A stretch of 64,000 bases of DNA from Pseudoalteromonas arabiensis (GTDB lineage Bacteria; Pseudomonadota; Gammaproteobacteria; Enterobacterales; Alteromonadaceae): NCBI RefSeq assembly GCF_001550155.1, contig NZ_LRUF01000021.1, positions 570,121 through 634,120 on the forward strand, in the 5' to 3' direction. How positions within the stretch are numbered: the first letter of the stretch is position 1; each line of letters opens with the position of its first letter. Made by a program: the position numbers and the translations under genes. Under the pieces are notes generated by a model, which worked only from the letters and a program-made list of their open reading frames with translations, had not been told where the DNA came from and made no database searches. Shown here piece after piece: positions 24,448-33,647 of this stretch.

Positions 24448-25738
24448 ATGTCACTAAAATTAAAGCTAACTCTGTTACTCTCATCACTGTTTTTAGTGTT
24501 ATTACTAAATACTTCCATCGTGTTTTATCTCGATCAAGAAGGCCGCTCAAAACTTGACGCTGTTACTCGTACCCACTTAATTATTGATGAGTCAGAGCTA
24601 CTTTATAATGATGTAATTAGTGCTGAAACAGGCCAGCGTGGCTATTTACTCACCCATGATGCAAGTTATCTTGCCCCCTATTATTCTGGAATAAAAGAAA
24701 GCCAATTTCGACTATCTGAACTTAATAGCCTCACTGTTGATAATAAAAAACAACAACAGCAACTAAGTGACATTCGCTTACTTGTTGAGCAAAAATTTGC
24801 TGAACTTGCACTAACAATAGAGCTTGCGCAACAAAATACCGATGCCTCAATCAAAAAAGCAATGTCCGTCGTTCGAAGTGACCAGGGAAAAATAATAATG
24901 GATCAACTAAGTGAAAAAATAAGCACTTTTCAAGATGACGAAAGACAGCGCCTCGATATCGAACGAAAAGAGTTTAGGCATAACAGAAAAGTAATCACCT
25001 CTTTCTATCCAGATCCCGCTATTTATTTTGCTTTCCGTTTTGTGTGCTGTGTATATAAGAAATAAGTTATTTAAACCGCTTAACCTATTAATTACCAATA
25101 CTGAGAAGCTCGAGCGAGGAGAGAAACCAGATACTACACATTACACTGCCCATGATGAAATTAGCTACTTACTTAAACGGTTTTACCGAATGAGCCAGAT
25201 CATTCATAAAAAAACGACAAAGCTCACCTTCCAAGCTAATCACGATCATTTAACAGGATTACTTAATCGTACAGAACTAGAGTCACAACTCATTGATGCT
25301 ATCAATTTGTGTACTGAAGATAGTAAGGTCGCTGTTATTTTTATTGATATAAATAAGTTTAAAGAATTAAATGATCATTACGGTCATGCAGTGGGTGATG
25401 ATATCTTAAAAGAAACGGCAAAGCGGATCAGTTCATCAACCCGTGCAGACGATGATATATACCGCTACGGCGGAGATGAATTTATCGTTATTATGCATAA
25501 CACAGCCAAGACATCCTATGTTGAAGCGATGATCGCTCATTTAATTGCGCAATTTAAATTACCATTTGAAGTCGCAAATCAGCGTATTGAAGTTTCTTTA
25601 AGTATTGGGGTATCAATCGCTCCAGATCATAGTTGTGATGCACTACAATTAATAAAAAATGCTGACACAGCAATGTACAAAGCGAAAACAACAGCTAATA
25701 AAACCTATTTTTTCTACCAATCTAACGATGAAAACTGA
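24448..25738 (+). pseudogene. CHASE3-HAMP-GGDEF diguanylate cyclase gene split by a frameshift
   Basis: The first frame gives a TM helix (MSLKLKLTLLLSSLFLVLL), a periplasmic CHASE3 domain with ISAETGQRGYLLT, and then loses sense just before the second TM. The next frame supplies the second TM (PLFILLSVLCAVYI), a HAMP linker and a full GGDEF domain with active-site YGGDEF. The lesion fits one extra T in TTT at 25002-25004. A sequencing error or a real pseudogene cannot be told apart here. The ATG at 24448 is preferred to the one at 24346 because it precedes the TM directly. Confidence 0.8.
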
Positions 25739-25830
25739 ACGTAAATATGTCATTTTACGTATAAATTTGCAAAAAGCAGACGTGCTATGTATAAAAAACA
25801 TACACGCATATTTATAAAAAGGGTATCGCT

Positions 25831-26724
25831 ATGCATATTTTGTTAACCGGTGGAACGGGATTAATTGGTAAACACTTGTGCCCTTTTTTACTTAATCATC
25901 ATAAAGTAACTGTACTTAGTCGTAATCCAATTCAAGCAAATGTGCTGCTTACACATCAAGTACATGCTGTACAGACACTCGATGAAGTCGACTTTGAAGA
26001 CATCGATGCGGTGATAAATTTAGCGGGTGAGCCTATTGTAAATAAACGCTGGAGTGAATCACAAAAGCGCACACTTTTTGAGAGTCGAGTCAATCTAACA
26101 CAGCAAATTAGCAAAGCTATTAATCGCTGTGAGTCACCTCCTCATACTTTTATATCTGGTAGTGCAATTGGTTTTTACGGCCGTCAAAATGATAATCATA
26201 TTGATGAAGAATTTAATGATATCTACCCTGAGTTTAGTCATGTGCTGTGCCGTGATTGGGAGCGTGCAGCTACAAAAGCAGAATCAGAGAAAACACGAGT
26301 ATGCCTGTTAAGAACCGGCATCGTGCTTGCTAAACAAGGCGGCGCCTTGTCAAAAATGCTACCCGCATTCAAGTTTGGCTTAGGTGGGCCACTCGGTCAT
26401 GGGCAGCAAGGTATGTCGTGGATACACATTGATGACATGATCCAGCTTATTTTATTTATACTCACACACGAAGACATTCATGGCCCTGTTAACGCAACCG
26501 CTCCCGACCCCGTAAGTAATAACGTGTTTAGCCAAACCTTAGGCAGTGTACTGTCGCGACCAGCAATGCTTAGAATGCCTGGTTGGGTATTAAAGTTGAT
26601 GATGGGTGAAATGTCAGACCTACTACTACATGGGCAATTCGTACTTCCCAAAAAAGTGCTCGCACATAATTACCGTTTTCATTATCCAACCCTTAAACCA
26701 GCACTGGAAAGTCTAAAATTGTAA
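25831..26724 (+). CDS. yfcH: TIGR01777 / YfcH-type SDR epimerase
   Basis: This 297-aa protein of the extended SDR family has the nucleotide-binding motif TGGTGLIGKHL at the N-terminus, INLAGEPIVNKRWSE, SGSAIGFYG with the catalytic Ser/Tyr region, and a C-terminal DUF1731 domain (about 245-293). Substrate unknown; the family is widespread and conserved in gammaproteobacteria. The gene stands alone, downstream of the frameshifted cyclase gene. Confidence 0.88.
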   Translation: MHILLTGGTGLIGKHLCPFLLNHHKVTVLSRNPIQANVLLTHQVHAVQTLDEVDFEDIDAVINLAGEPIVNKRWSESQKRTLFESRVNLTQQISKAINRCESPPHTFISGSAIGFYGRQNDNHIDEEFNDIYPEFSHVLCRDWERAATKAESEKTRVCLLRTGIVLAKQGGALSKMLPAFKFGLGGPLGHGQQGMSWIHIDDMIQLILFILTHEDIHGPVNATAPDPVSNNVFSQTLGSVLSRPAMLRMPGWVLKLMMGEMSDLLLHGQFVLPKKVLAHNYRFHYPTLKPALESLKL

Positions 26725-26805
26725 GAACTAAATGCGTATTGCCATAACTCAACTAATACATAATAATTAATGTGAAAACAAAAATGTGTGAGTTTAGGAT
26801 TATAT

Positions 26806-27948
26806 ATGGTGCACCTACCCACCATTATTAGTATCTCAATTTTATTGAACCTAATAATTGGTGCTTTTTTACTGTCTTTGTACTTTTTAAGAAAGCAGTC
26901 TAGCTATTTGTACTGGGGAAGCTCATGCCTAATTTTTGTGTTAGCGCAAATTACAGCCTCTTTAAGGCTCTTTGTAGATCTGCCATTTATCACCCATTAC
27001 ATAGCAGACTTACTCATAATTTCAGCTCCGTTAGCAGCTATTTTGGGTATACATGCGTATACGCAATCCGAAAAACAAAAGTTAAAGTTGTGCGCTTATT
27101 TATTGGGCGCTAGTGCAATCGTATTATTACCTTTGTATAGCAACTCAGTTAATCAACTTATAACAACAGCAGTGATTGCTGCATGTTTTAGTTATGCGGC
27201 TTATGCACTAAGAAAACTCAATGTCGAGCACATTATTCACCTGGTCCTGTTACAGCTATGTTTTGTTTTGCATGCTTGCATTATGCTCTTACAGCTAGGG
27301 CTATTAGTCATAGATGGACTTAATATATTTACTTTCGATTTCTCACAAATACTCGCCATCATCTTACTGAGTCATATTGTGATAACCACACTAACGGCGA
27401 TGATTTGGCCCTTACTTATGTTTTTAGAGTCTGAGCAAATTTTAAGTGACTTGGCCAATAGAGACCCGCTAACAGGCTTACTAAACAGACGCGCGTTTTT
27501 AACTATTAGCAATAACTATTTAGAACAAGCCAACAATAACTTAACCGAACTCTGTGCACTGATGATCGATATCGACTTTTTTAAAAAAGTGAACGATCAA
27601 TATGGTCATGATACTGGCGATGAAGCATTAAAATGGGTTGCCAATAAAATTAAATCGCAACTTAGGGAAGGCGATCTTATCGCACGAATAGGAGGCGAAG
27701 AATTTGCCGTACTGCTCACCAACACCAGTTTACAAAAAGGCCAAGCATTGTCTGAGCGCATACGTGTAGCGATTAATAGTGAAACGTTTATACATCAGCA
27801 GCACGAAATAAAGCTATCGATTAGCGTTGGAATAATTACACACAAATCTGGCAGCAATAACATTAACGAATTACTCGCCCAAGCAGACAAAGGGCTTTAT
27901 AAAGCCAAAAGTAATGGCCGCAACCAAGTGGTCATGATGGCCTTTTAG
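26806..27948 (+). CDS. Membrane diguanylate cyclase (GGDEF)
   Basis: This protein has six or seven TM helices in the N-terminal half (about 1-215) and a C-terminal GGDEF domain (about 222-380) with LTGLLNRRAF, IDIDFFKKVNDQYGH and an intact GGEEF active site, so it should make cyclic di-GMP. I use the ATG at 26806; a GTG 18 bases upstream would add six residues. The membrane part is not a recognised MASE type. No EAL domain is present. Confidence 0.88.
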   Translation: MVHLPTIISISILLNLIIGAFLLSLYFLRKQSSYLYWGSSCLIFVLAQITASLRLFVDLPFITHYIADLLIISAPLAAILGIHAYTQSEKQKLKLCAYLLGASAIVLLPLYSNSVNQLITTAVIAACFSYAAYALRKLNVEHIIHLVLLQLCFVLHACIMLLQLGLLVIDGLNIFTFDFSQILAIILLSHIVITTLTAMIWPLLMFLESEQILSDLANRDPLTGLLNRRAFLTISNNYLEQANNNLTELCALMIDIDFFKKVNDQYGHDTGDEALKWVANKIKSQLREGDLIARIGGEEFAVLLTNTSLQKGQALSERIRVAINSETFIHQQHEIKLSISVGIITHKSGSNNINELLAQADKGLYKAKSNGRNQVVMMAF

Positions 27949-27953
27949 CTTTA

Positions 27954-28907
27954 TTAATAACCAAGGCTGTCGTTAAGCGTACTTAATTCATTTGTTATCC
28001 AAGCTTTATCTAAGCATTGCTCTAAATTTAACTCAGCAAACTTTAAAAAGCTTCTTGCAGCGTGCGATAAGTGCCGGTCAGTTCTAACAACAAAATACCA
28101 ATGACTTGCAATCTGAACATCGGCCACATTAAGGATGCAAAACGAAGTGTCATGCGCAGGTAAAACATGCCGAGAAACAACCCCCAAGCCCATACCCGAG
28201 CCAACCGATACACGAATAGCTTCATTGCTTGCCATCTGCACAGTGTTACTTAATACAAAGCCCCTACTTTGTAGTTCACTTTCAAATAACATACGCGTAG
28301 CAGAGCCTGGTTCTCGTAATAAAAAACGCTCCGTTACTAACGCTTTTAGATTTACATTTTTTTGCAAAGCAAGGTGATGGTTTTTTGGCGCAATAAAGAC
28401 CAGTGGATTTTGTAAAAAACGCGCAGCTTTTGCGTGCTCCAACGAAGGCGGATGACTGAAAACATAAATATCATCTTCCCCTCTTTCAAAACGAGCTAAC
28501 ACCTCAGCACGATTACCAATTTCAAGCGGTAATTCAACGTGCGGATGTAAATTACTATAAGGGCCCAATAGCTTAGGTAGAATATATTGCGCAGTATTCA
28601 CGATGGCAATCTTGCATTGACCACGCTCCCCCCCTCTGAGCTCGGCTAAGTAGTCTCGGTAATCATCAAAGTGCCCAAACACTTGCTGGCATGTCTGAAA
28701 AAGTGCAAAGCCCGCTTCTGTCACATGTATACGCTGTTGGTTAACAACAATTAATGGCTCATTGACTGTTTCTTGTAAGCGTTTTATTTGCTGCGATACC
28801 GTAGGTTGCGTTAAGTATAATTGCCTTGCCGTTTCACTAATCGAGCGTGTTTTAACAACACACATAAACACTTCTAATAAACGAAAAGAGATATGCCTTA
28901 GATCCAT
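27954..28907 (-). CDS. LysR-family regulator, divergent from sbtA
   Basis: This 317-aa protein has an N-terminal winged HTH (about 1-60: DLRHISFRLLEVFMCVVKTRSISETARQL) and a substrate-binding domain. The ATG at 28905-28907 fits the usual MDLRHI start. It is transcribed away from the bicarbonate transporter gene with 104 bp between the two starts, the classical layout for a LysR regulator of its neighbour. CbbR/CysB-like function is possible but not shown. Confidence 0.88.
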   Translation of the reverse strand: MDLRHISFRLLEVFMCVVKTRSISETARQLYLTQPTVSQQIKRLQETVNEPLIVVNQQRIHVTEAGFALFQTCQQVFGHFDDYRDYLAELRGGERGQCKIAIVNTAQYILPKLLGPYSNLHPHVELPLEIGNRAEVLARFERGEDDIYVFSHPPSLEHAKAARFLQNPLVFIAPKNHHLALQKNVNLKALVTERFLLREPGSATRMLFESELQSRGFVLSNTVQMASNEAIRVSVGSGMGLGVVSRHVLPAHDTSFCILNVADVQIASHWYFVVRTDRHLSHAARSFLKFAELNLEQCLDKAWITNELSTLNDSLGY

Positions 28908-29011
28908 ACACCACCTATAGATAATCACCTATATGATGATATCAACTATTTAATTATTTTCTATATCAATTTTTATCTAGAATAGCGGCCTTTAACTAAG
29001 AGGAGAACAAA
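28908..29011. promoter_or_regulatory. LysR/sbtA divergent promoter region
   Basis: This region of about 100 bp contains the dyad ACCTATAG...CACCTATATGA near the LysR gene and TAGAATAGCG nearer sbtA. These are plausible T-N11-A type LysR sites, but assigned from position only. A strong RBS (AGAGGAG) precedes sbtA. Confidence 0.4.
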
Positions 29012-29953
29012 GTGCCTGATATTGTTGTAATGTTTTTTGTTTTAGGTGTCATCGCTGGCTTATTAAGGTCGGATTTAAAAATTCCCCAAGCAACCTACGA
29101 AACATTGAGTTTATTACTCATGCTGACTATAGGCCTAAAAGGTGGAATGGTATTACATGGCAATTTACATTGGCAATTGCTACCTGAAATGGGCTCTGTA
29201 TTACTACTTGGCGCTTGTATTCCGTTACTGCTTTTCCCTGTTTTAAAATATGTACTTAATTTATCAATCGCAAATAGCGCAAGTATTGCTGCGCATTACG
29301 GCTCAGTAAGTGCCGGTACATTCGCTGTTGCATTGGCCTATGCCGAGTCTAATTCGTTAAATGTAGGTGCAGAAGTAACACTCTATTTAGTGATGCTTGA
29401 GTTACCTGCCATCATCGTTGGTTTATTACTTTATCGCCGCTTAGGTAATGGCTCTGGGCAAAACTTATCACTTAAAGCCCTATGGCATGAAACTCTCACC
29501 AACAAAAGCGTGATATTGCTCGTCGGCGGCGTGATCATTGGTATGATGTACGGCACCCAAGAAGGAAGCCAAGTTACAAGCTTATTAACTAACAGCTTCA
29601 AAGTAGTACTGGCGCTATTCTTACTTGAAATGGGTTTAATGGCAGCGCAAACTTTACGCCCAATCCCTTGGCATCAATGGCGATTAGCGCTATTCGCTAT
29701 CATAACCCCTAACCTACTAGGTGCAATAGGTGTTTTTGTCGCCACCGCTTTGCAGCTCGAGCTAGGATCCATTGTTATATTAGGTAGCCTAGTTGCGAGT
29801 GCTTCTTACATAGCAGCGCCAGCAGCAATAAAAGCAGCGATTCCAGATGCTGATATCGGCTTAGCAATGCTTAGTTCTTTAGGGGTTACGTTTCCGTTTA
29901 ATGTACTAGTCGGAATAGGGTTATATCATCAAATAGCATTGTTTGTTTCGTAA
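29012..29953 (+). CDS. SbtA-type sodium-dependent bicarbonate transporter
   Basis: This 313-aa integral membrane protein has about ten TM helices in two inverted halves. The GLKGGMVLHG segment and the repeated ASIAAHYGSVSAGTFAVAL and GSLVASASYIAAPAAIKAA blocks are typical of SbtA/DUF897 permeases that import HCO3- with Na+. It starts at GTG. In a heterotroph it may feed carboxylation reactions. Divergent from the LysR gene that probably controls it. Confidence 0.85.
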   Translation: MPDIVVMFFVLGVIAGLLRSDLKIPQATYETLSLLLMLTIGLKGGMVLHGNLHWQLLPEMGSVLLLGACIPLLLFPVLKYVLNLSIANSASIAAHYGSVSAGTFAVALAYAESNSLNVGAEVTLYLVMLELPAIIVGLLLYRRLGNGSGQNLSLKALWHETLTNKSVILLVGGVIIGMMYGTQEGSQVTSLLTNSFKVVLALFLLEMGLMAAQTLRPIPWHQWRLALFAIITPNLLGAIGVFVATALQLELGSIVILGSLVASASYIAAPAAIKAAIPDADIGLAMLSSLGVTFPFNVLVGIGLYHQIALFVS

Positions 29954-30035
29954 AAAAGTAAGTTCAATCATCGCTTTATCAATGCGATTTAGTTAAAAGT
30001 CGTTTAAGATAGGCAAAAACAAGCAAGGAGCTGCC

Positions 30036-30455
30036 ATGTTCAATTATAAACTCAACACTGAGCAGCAGCGCATAAGCGAGATTTTTCAACGCTTATGTAA
30101 GCTATGTGAAGTGAAAAATAATACTGAATTGGAACACTACTTATCATTAAAATCTGGGTTTTGCGATCACTGCATTGACAGTGCAACTCCACCCTACGAA
30201 GTCATTGATACCGCATGTAAAATGACAGACACAAGTTTTGATTTTGTATTAAATGGTCATAACCAAAATACGATGACGCTGGATGGTGATTTATTACAAG
30301 CGGTTAATAATGGCATTATTAAAAGCATTAAAAAGTTATCAACAGCAGGATTGATAAAAGGTGATAATCAAACACAAGAAGCGCTTAACCAATTAGCAAA
30401 AATTCAAGTTAAGCAAATAGAAAACGAAATCAAAATACAAAGCCAGATCAAATAA
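30036..30455 (+). CDS. Protein with N-terminal phage CI-repressor-like HTH
   Basis: This 139-aa soluble protein reads VKNNTELEHYLSLKSGFCDHCIDSATPPYEVIDTACKMTD, resembling the N-terminal DNA-binding domain of the Bacteriophage CI repressor family (phage 186/P2 type). No S24 peptidase domain follows; the C-terminal half is helical. A good RBS (AAGGAG) precedes the ATG. It could be a stand-alone regulator. Its stop codon is in the loop of a terminator hairpin. Confidence 0.55.
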   Translation: MFNYKLNTEQQRISEIFQRLCKLCEVKNNTELEHYLSLKSGFCDHCIDSATPPYEVIDTACKMTDTSFDFVLNGHNQNTMTLDGDLLQAVNNGIIKSIKKLSTAGLIKGDNQTQEALNQLAKIQVKQIENEIKIQSQIK

Positions 30456-30465
30456 TCTGGCTTTT
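30441..30465. terminator. Bidirectional terminator inside the converging gene ends
   Basis: AGCCAGAT (30441-30448) pairs with ATCTGGCT (30455-30462), followed by TTTT on the + side. It includes the last codons of the gene ending at 30455 and touches the end of the minus-strand gene at 30464. Confidence 0.7.
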
Positions 30466-30847
30466 AATTTCTACCTTTGTATAACTCGTTATAGATATTA
30501 GCGATGTTATTTTGCTGATCATAATATCGCTGTAACTCGCCTAACGACATGTCTTTCAGCTCTTTATCTGCCAAATTGCAGCAGCTATCCGCCAATGACA
30601 ATTGCTCTAAGTCTGGCGACTGACCAATCAGCCCCGCAATTTCGCCTTTGAGTTGCTCAGCTTTATTAAAAAGTTTAATAGCACGGTTTAGGTCTGTTTC
30701 ATTCTCAGCTTGAATGGTACACCAAACAGCTTCAACAGACTTTGTTCTTATCTGATCTTCAAAAATGCCCTTACGCGAAATTAACCAAATACTGGCAACC
30801 AGCATGATGGCTAAAACGGCAATGGCTATGTATATAAGTTCAAGCAT
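30464..30847 (-). CDS. Membrane-anchored hypothetical protein, 127 aa
   Basis: The protein has one N-terminal TM helix (about 3-24, ending IWLISRKG) and a soluble helical tail, with a paired Cys (ADSCCNLAD) in the cytoplasmic or periplasmic part. I do not recognise a family. It converges on the CI-like gene and shares its terminator. The ATG is preceded by GAGGGACC. Confidence 0.65.
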   Translation of the reverse strand: MLELIYIAIAVLAIMLVASIWLISRKGIFEDQIRTKSVEAVWCTIQAENETDLNRAIKLFNKAEQLKGEIAGLIGQSPDLEQLSLADSCCNLADKELKDMSLGELQRYYDQQNNIANIYNELYKGRN

Positions 30848-30976
30848 TACGGTCCCTCGGTAAACTGAATGTTACTATACACCCAAAGTTAGCTTTCAAC
30901 ATATCAGTAAAAAGCATTATAAATGAAAGTAGAAAGCTGATATATAACAAAGTTATCATTTATACATATTTATCTA

Positions 30977-31546
30977 TCAGGGCCAGCTCGGACTGACTAA
31001 AACCTTTAGCTTAGTTTTAAGCAAGCGAGGAAAAAGCATCACAATTGCAAGTGCGATACTTACGTATAATACGATAAAGCTGTAAATGTAGTGTATGTAA
31101 GCGTGCTCTTCTTGAATAAACAGCACTACAAGTTTAAACCATAAGATAAAGTGGGCTGATGCAAGTAGTAATGTAAGCTTCATTATGCAAAAAAATAACT
31201 CGCCCAAAACGTAACTAAATTTTGTATGTAATTTATACAACACGATCACACTTAAAACATTAAACGCCGCTAATGCGAGATAGATATTTTGAGCAAATTC
31301 GCCACTGCCACCATTAGATATGAAAAGTAAAACCTTTTCCATAAGGAGTGAAGTAACCAAATATTTTGATGAAACTACTGCTATTGAGAGAAAATCACTA
31401 AAACACTCTTTGTGTTTGTAAGCACGGTAAAATGAATTTACAAGAGCTGCTGTATAACAAAGCGCAATAATCACTTGAACTGAAAAAGCTTTGTGTGCAG
31501 CTGTAGCCACAAGTAATTCATTATATAAATCAACTAAATATTGCAT
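30977..31546 (-). CDS. Five- or six-TM hypothetical membrane protein, 189 aa
   Basis: Hydrophobic helices lie at about 22-40, 50-70, 82-103, 110-130 and 155-176, and the C-terminus is basic. Family not recognised. It has a good RBS (TAGGATG) and lies downstream of the short exported peptide gene on the same strand, separated by a 16-bp perfect hairpin. A functional link is possible but unproven. Confidence 0.65.
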   Translation of the reverse strand: MQYLVDLYNELLVATAAHKAFSVQVIIALCYTAALVNSFYRAYKHKECFSDFLSIAVVSSKYLVTSLLMEKVLLFISNGGSGEFAQNIYLALAAFNVLSVIVLYKLHTKFSYVLGELFFCIMKLTLLLASAHFILWFKLVVLFIQEEHAYIHYIYSFIVLYVSIALAIVMLFPRLLKTKLKVLVSPSWP

Positions 31547-31587
31547 GGCACATCCTATAAATGATGTGCATAATCATAATCCTAAAG

Positions 31588-31625
31588 ATAAGATAAAGCC
31601 AGCATTTGAGCTGGCTTTATCTTAT
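31588..31625. terminator. Perfect 16-bp hairpin between the peptide gene and the membrane protein gene
   Basis: ATAAGATAAAGCCAGC (31588-31603) is perfectly complementary to 31610-31625, with a six-base loop. On the minus strand it starts seven bases after the peptide stop codon and is followed by TTTA, so it may be a leaky terminator or an mRNA stabiliser. Confidence 0.6.
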
Positions 31626-31631
31626 AAGTGC

Positions 31632-31808
31632 TTAGTTTTCTTTCTTTTTTGGTACTAATATAACGATTCCACCTGAACCTTGTAATCTTTCTTTTTTTGG
31701 TACTAATATAACAATCCCACCGCTACCTTGAAGTTTAGTTGTATCAAAAGACTGTGCAGGTAAAGCAGTTGAAGATAAGGTAGATAGTAATAAAGTAGAT
31801 AAAGTCAT
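31632..31808 (-). CDS. 58-aa exported peptide with an internal duplication
   Basis: The ATG at 31806-31808 is preceded by AAGGAAC at good spacing. The product has a signal-like start (MTLSTLLLSTLSSTALPA, cleavage near PAQS) and then two copies of LQGSGGIVILVPKK, 15 codons apart. The mature part would be about 38 residues, basic and beta-prone. No family recognised. The duplicated DNA is nearly identical as well (about 45 bp units), so the duplication is recent. It could be a secreted peptide, a bacteriocin-like precursor or an envelope component. Confidence 0.6.
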   Translation of the reverse strand: MTLSTLLLSTLSSTALPAQSFDTTKLQGSGGIVILVPKKERLQGSGGIVILVPKKKEN

Positions 31809-32488
31809 TTTTTTGTTCCTTCATATTTAGGTATAAATAAAGATGCGATTTACAAGCAAATTTTGAGCCATTACATAGTTTTGAATAAAAACTATTCGCT
31901 CAGCTACCTATATAAGCATAAAAAACAACCTACTGGTTGTTTTACAAGCTTATTGAGAACAAAAAACACTCACTCCACCTACCCTTTTATCCGAAGGTCA
32001 GCCTTTTATCTATTAGCCATTAAAGCTCAGCGCCATAATTCTGACAATTAAGGTAGGTGTAGTGTGAATATAGTCGAACTTAGCTTTTGTTTTGCGGCCA
32101 AGTCTAAAAAGAGCAAGGTGATATAAAATTGGATTGGTGATGCATAATCAAGTTCCTTATGATTTTGCTTAATGAAAATAAATTAACAAGAGTCCTAGAT
32201 GTCTAGTTGTTCAGGGGAAGTCCAGTGCCATAAATAGGTCAACCAATGAATGTCTAGCGCTCCAGCAACTTCAAAAAGATATGAGAAAAACCTAGCGGCG
32301 ATAAGATCGCAAAAAGAGAGCCCTACATGTGTTTGCCGTAAGCTACTTGCTTAACAGCCAAATTGACAGACGAAGTAAACGAATTTGTTTATTGATTTAG
32401 AATTGACCGTCACCATATAAAAAAGGTCAAATAAAATACTAGTACCTATTGGCAGAGTTTAGGCTCATATGTATTAGGTTATAACATT
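31809..32488. other. AT-rich intergenic region without a supported gene
   Basis: Short frames exist (for example + 31863-32051) but lack an RBS and any recognisable product. The first bases upstream of 31808 should include the peptide gene promoter. No repeat or RNA gene was recognised. Confidence 0.5.
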
Positions 32489-32947
32489 TTATAATAACTT
32501 TTTTAAAACAGTACTTGCTGGAACAGTAATAAAAGTAACAGGCAAATCATTAGCCATTGAGAATCCTGTTCGCTGGCTATATACTGAACATGCATTTAAA
32601 AACAAGTCAAAGTCGTTAACTAATTTCTCATCTTCAATTAAAAGTAATCTTGTTGTTGTAATATCTTGATGCTTTTTAATTGTATCAATAAGGTTTGCTC
32701 TTACTTTATCTTCATCAGCTTTATTCGATGTATACGATAATTCAGAGAGTATTAGTATTAGTTCATCTATATACTTAATAACCGTAACAGAAGCAGTATC
32801 ATGCAGTATTTTACTTTTCTCTAAAATATTTTGTCTTTTAAAAAAAGCGTACGATATCGCAAAACTAAATAACGCTGTAAGAGCGATGGTTAACAGCTCT
32901 TTAGTATAAGGTAACTCATTCACCTGACTTTCCTTGTAACCTAACAT
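32489..32947 (-). CDS. Membrane-anchored hypothetical protein, 152 aa
   Basis: A single N-terminal TM helix (about 20-38) is followed by a helical soluble domain (RQNILEKSKILHDTASVTVIKYIDELILILSEL) and a mixed C-terminus. Family not recognised. It is isolated between gene-poor stretches, in a region leading to a decayed integrase, so it may be part of an old insertion. Confidence 0.55.
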   Translation of the reverse strand: MLGYKESQVNELPYTKELLTIALTALFSFAISYAFFKRQNILEKSKILHDTASVTVIKYIDELILILSELSYTSNKADEDKVRANLIDTIKKHQDITTTRLLLIEDEKLVNDFDLFLNACSVYSQRTGFSMANDLPVTFITVPASTVLKKLL

Positions 32948-33209
32948 GTTTATAGCGAGCTAATCGCGCGTTTTTCTACCACAGCGTCGCTCGCTTTTCT
33001 GAATGACTCATTTGTAACAAACTTCTTAACGAATTGCCAATACTACTAAAATGCAGTGTTTCTAACTTTGTCTCAGGACAAAAACGAGCGATAGGGTTAG
33101 CACATATTAAAAAATGAATACACAATAGTTTGCATAATACGAAATAACGGCTAACTAAAGTTAGTCCACCCATTATTATTTAGTTTTCAACGCACATACA
33201 CCAACAATA

Positions 33210-33491
33210 TCATTCACATTTAAATGTAATAGTTGCTCTTGGGTAATTACCCATAACAAACGGTCCAGAATTCTCGGTTGAGTTGAGTAATTCCATCTTC
33301 TTGCTGAGACTCTCACAAAACCGATTCGCCTCTTGTAAAACATCTTGGAGGAGAGGTTCATCACCAGTAGGGAATGCTCCCTCTTGGCGTGACATAACAT
33401 ACTTATTATCACCAGCTGGAGTTGGCCCCGTTGATGTAGTAGCGCATGCCGTTAATAAAAATAATGATATACCCAAAATTTGTATTTTCAT
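33210..33491 (-). CDS. Small lipoprotein, 93 aa
   Basis: The signal MKIQILGISLFLLTAC contains a clear lipobox (LTAC, Cys16), followed by a Thr/Pro-rich linker and a small domain with two Cys (NRFCESL and the C-terminal FKCE) that could form a disulfide. Position +2 is Ala, so the outer membrane is the likely destination. Family not recognised. A second frame (33176-33412) overlaps it and is its shadow. Confidence 0.65.
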   Translation of the reverse strand: MKIQILGISLFLLTACATTSTGPTPAGDNKYVMSRQEGAFPTGDEPLLQDVLQEANRFCESLSKKMELLNSTENSGPFVMGNYPRATITFKCE

Positions 33492-33647
33492 TTAATTCTT
33501 TAAAACCCATATAAAGACCAGTTAAATTACTCTTCCTATAATTCCAGCAACATTTACCTTTGTAAACAAGAAGTAAGCAATTCGTATTATTTTATAAAAG
33601 CAACACTCAATAATGTATTGCAAAAAGATACGACTCTTTCATGCTAG

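Noticed and set aside
31863..32051. 62-aa + strand ORF
   Set aside because: No RBS, biased composition and no recognisable similarity; left out.
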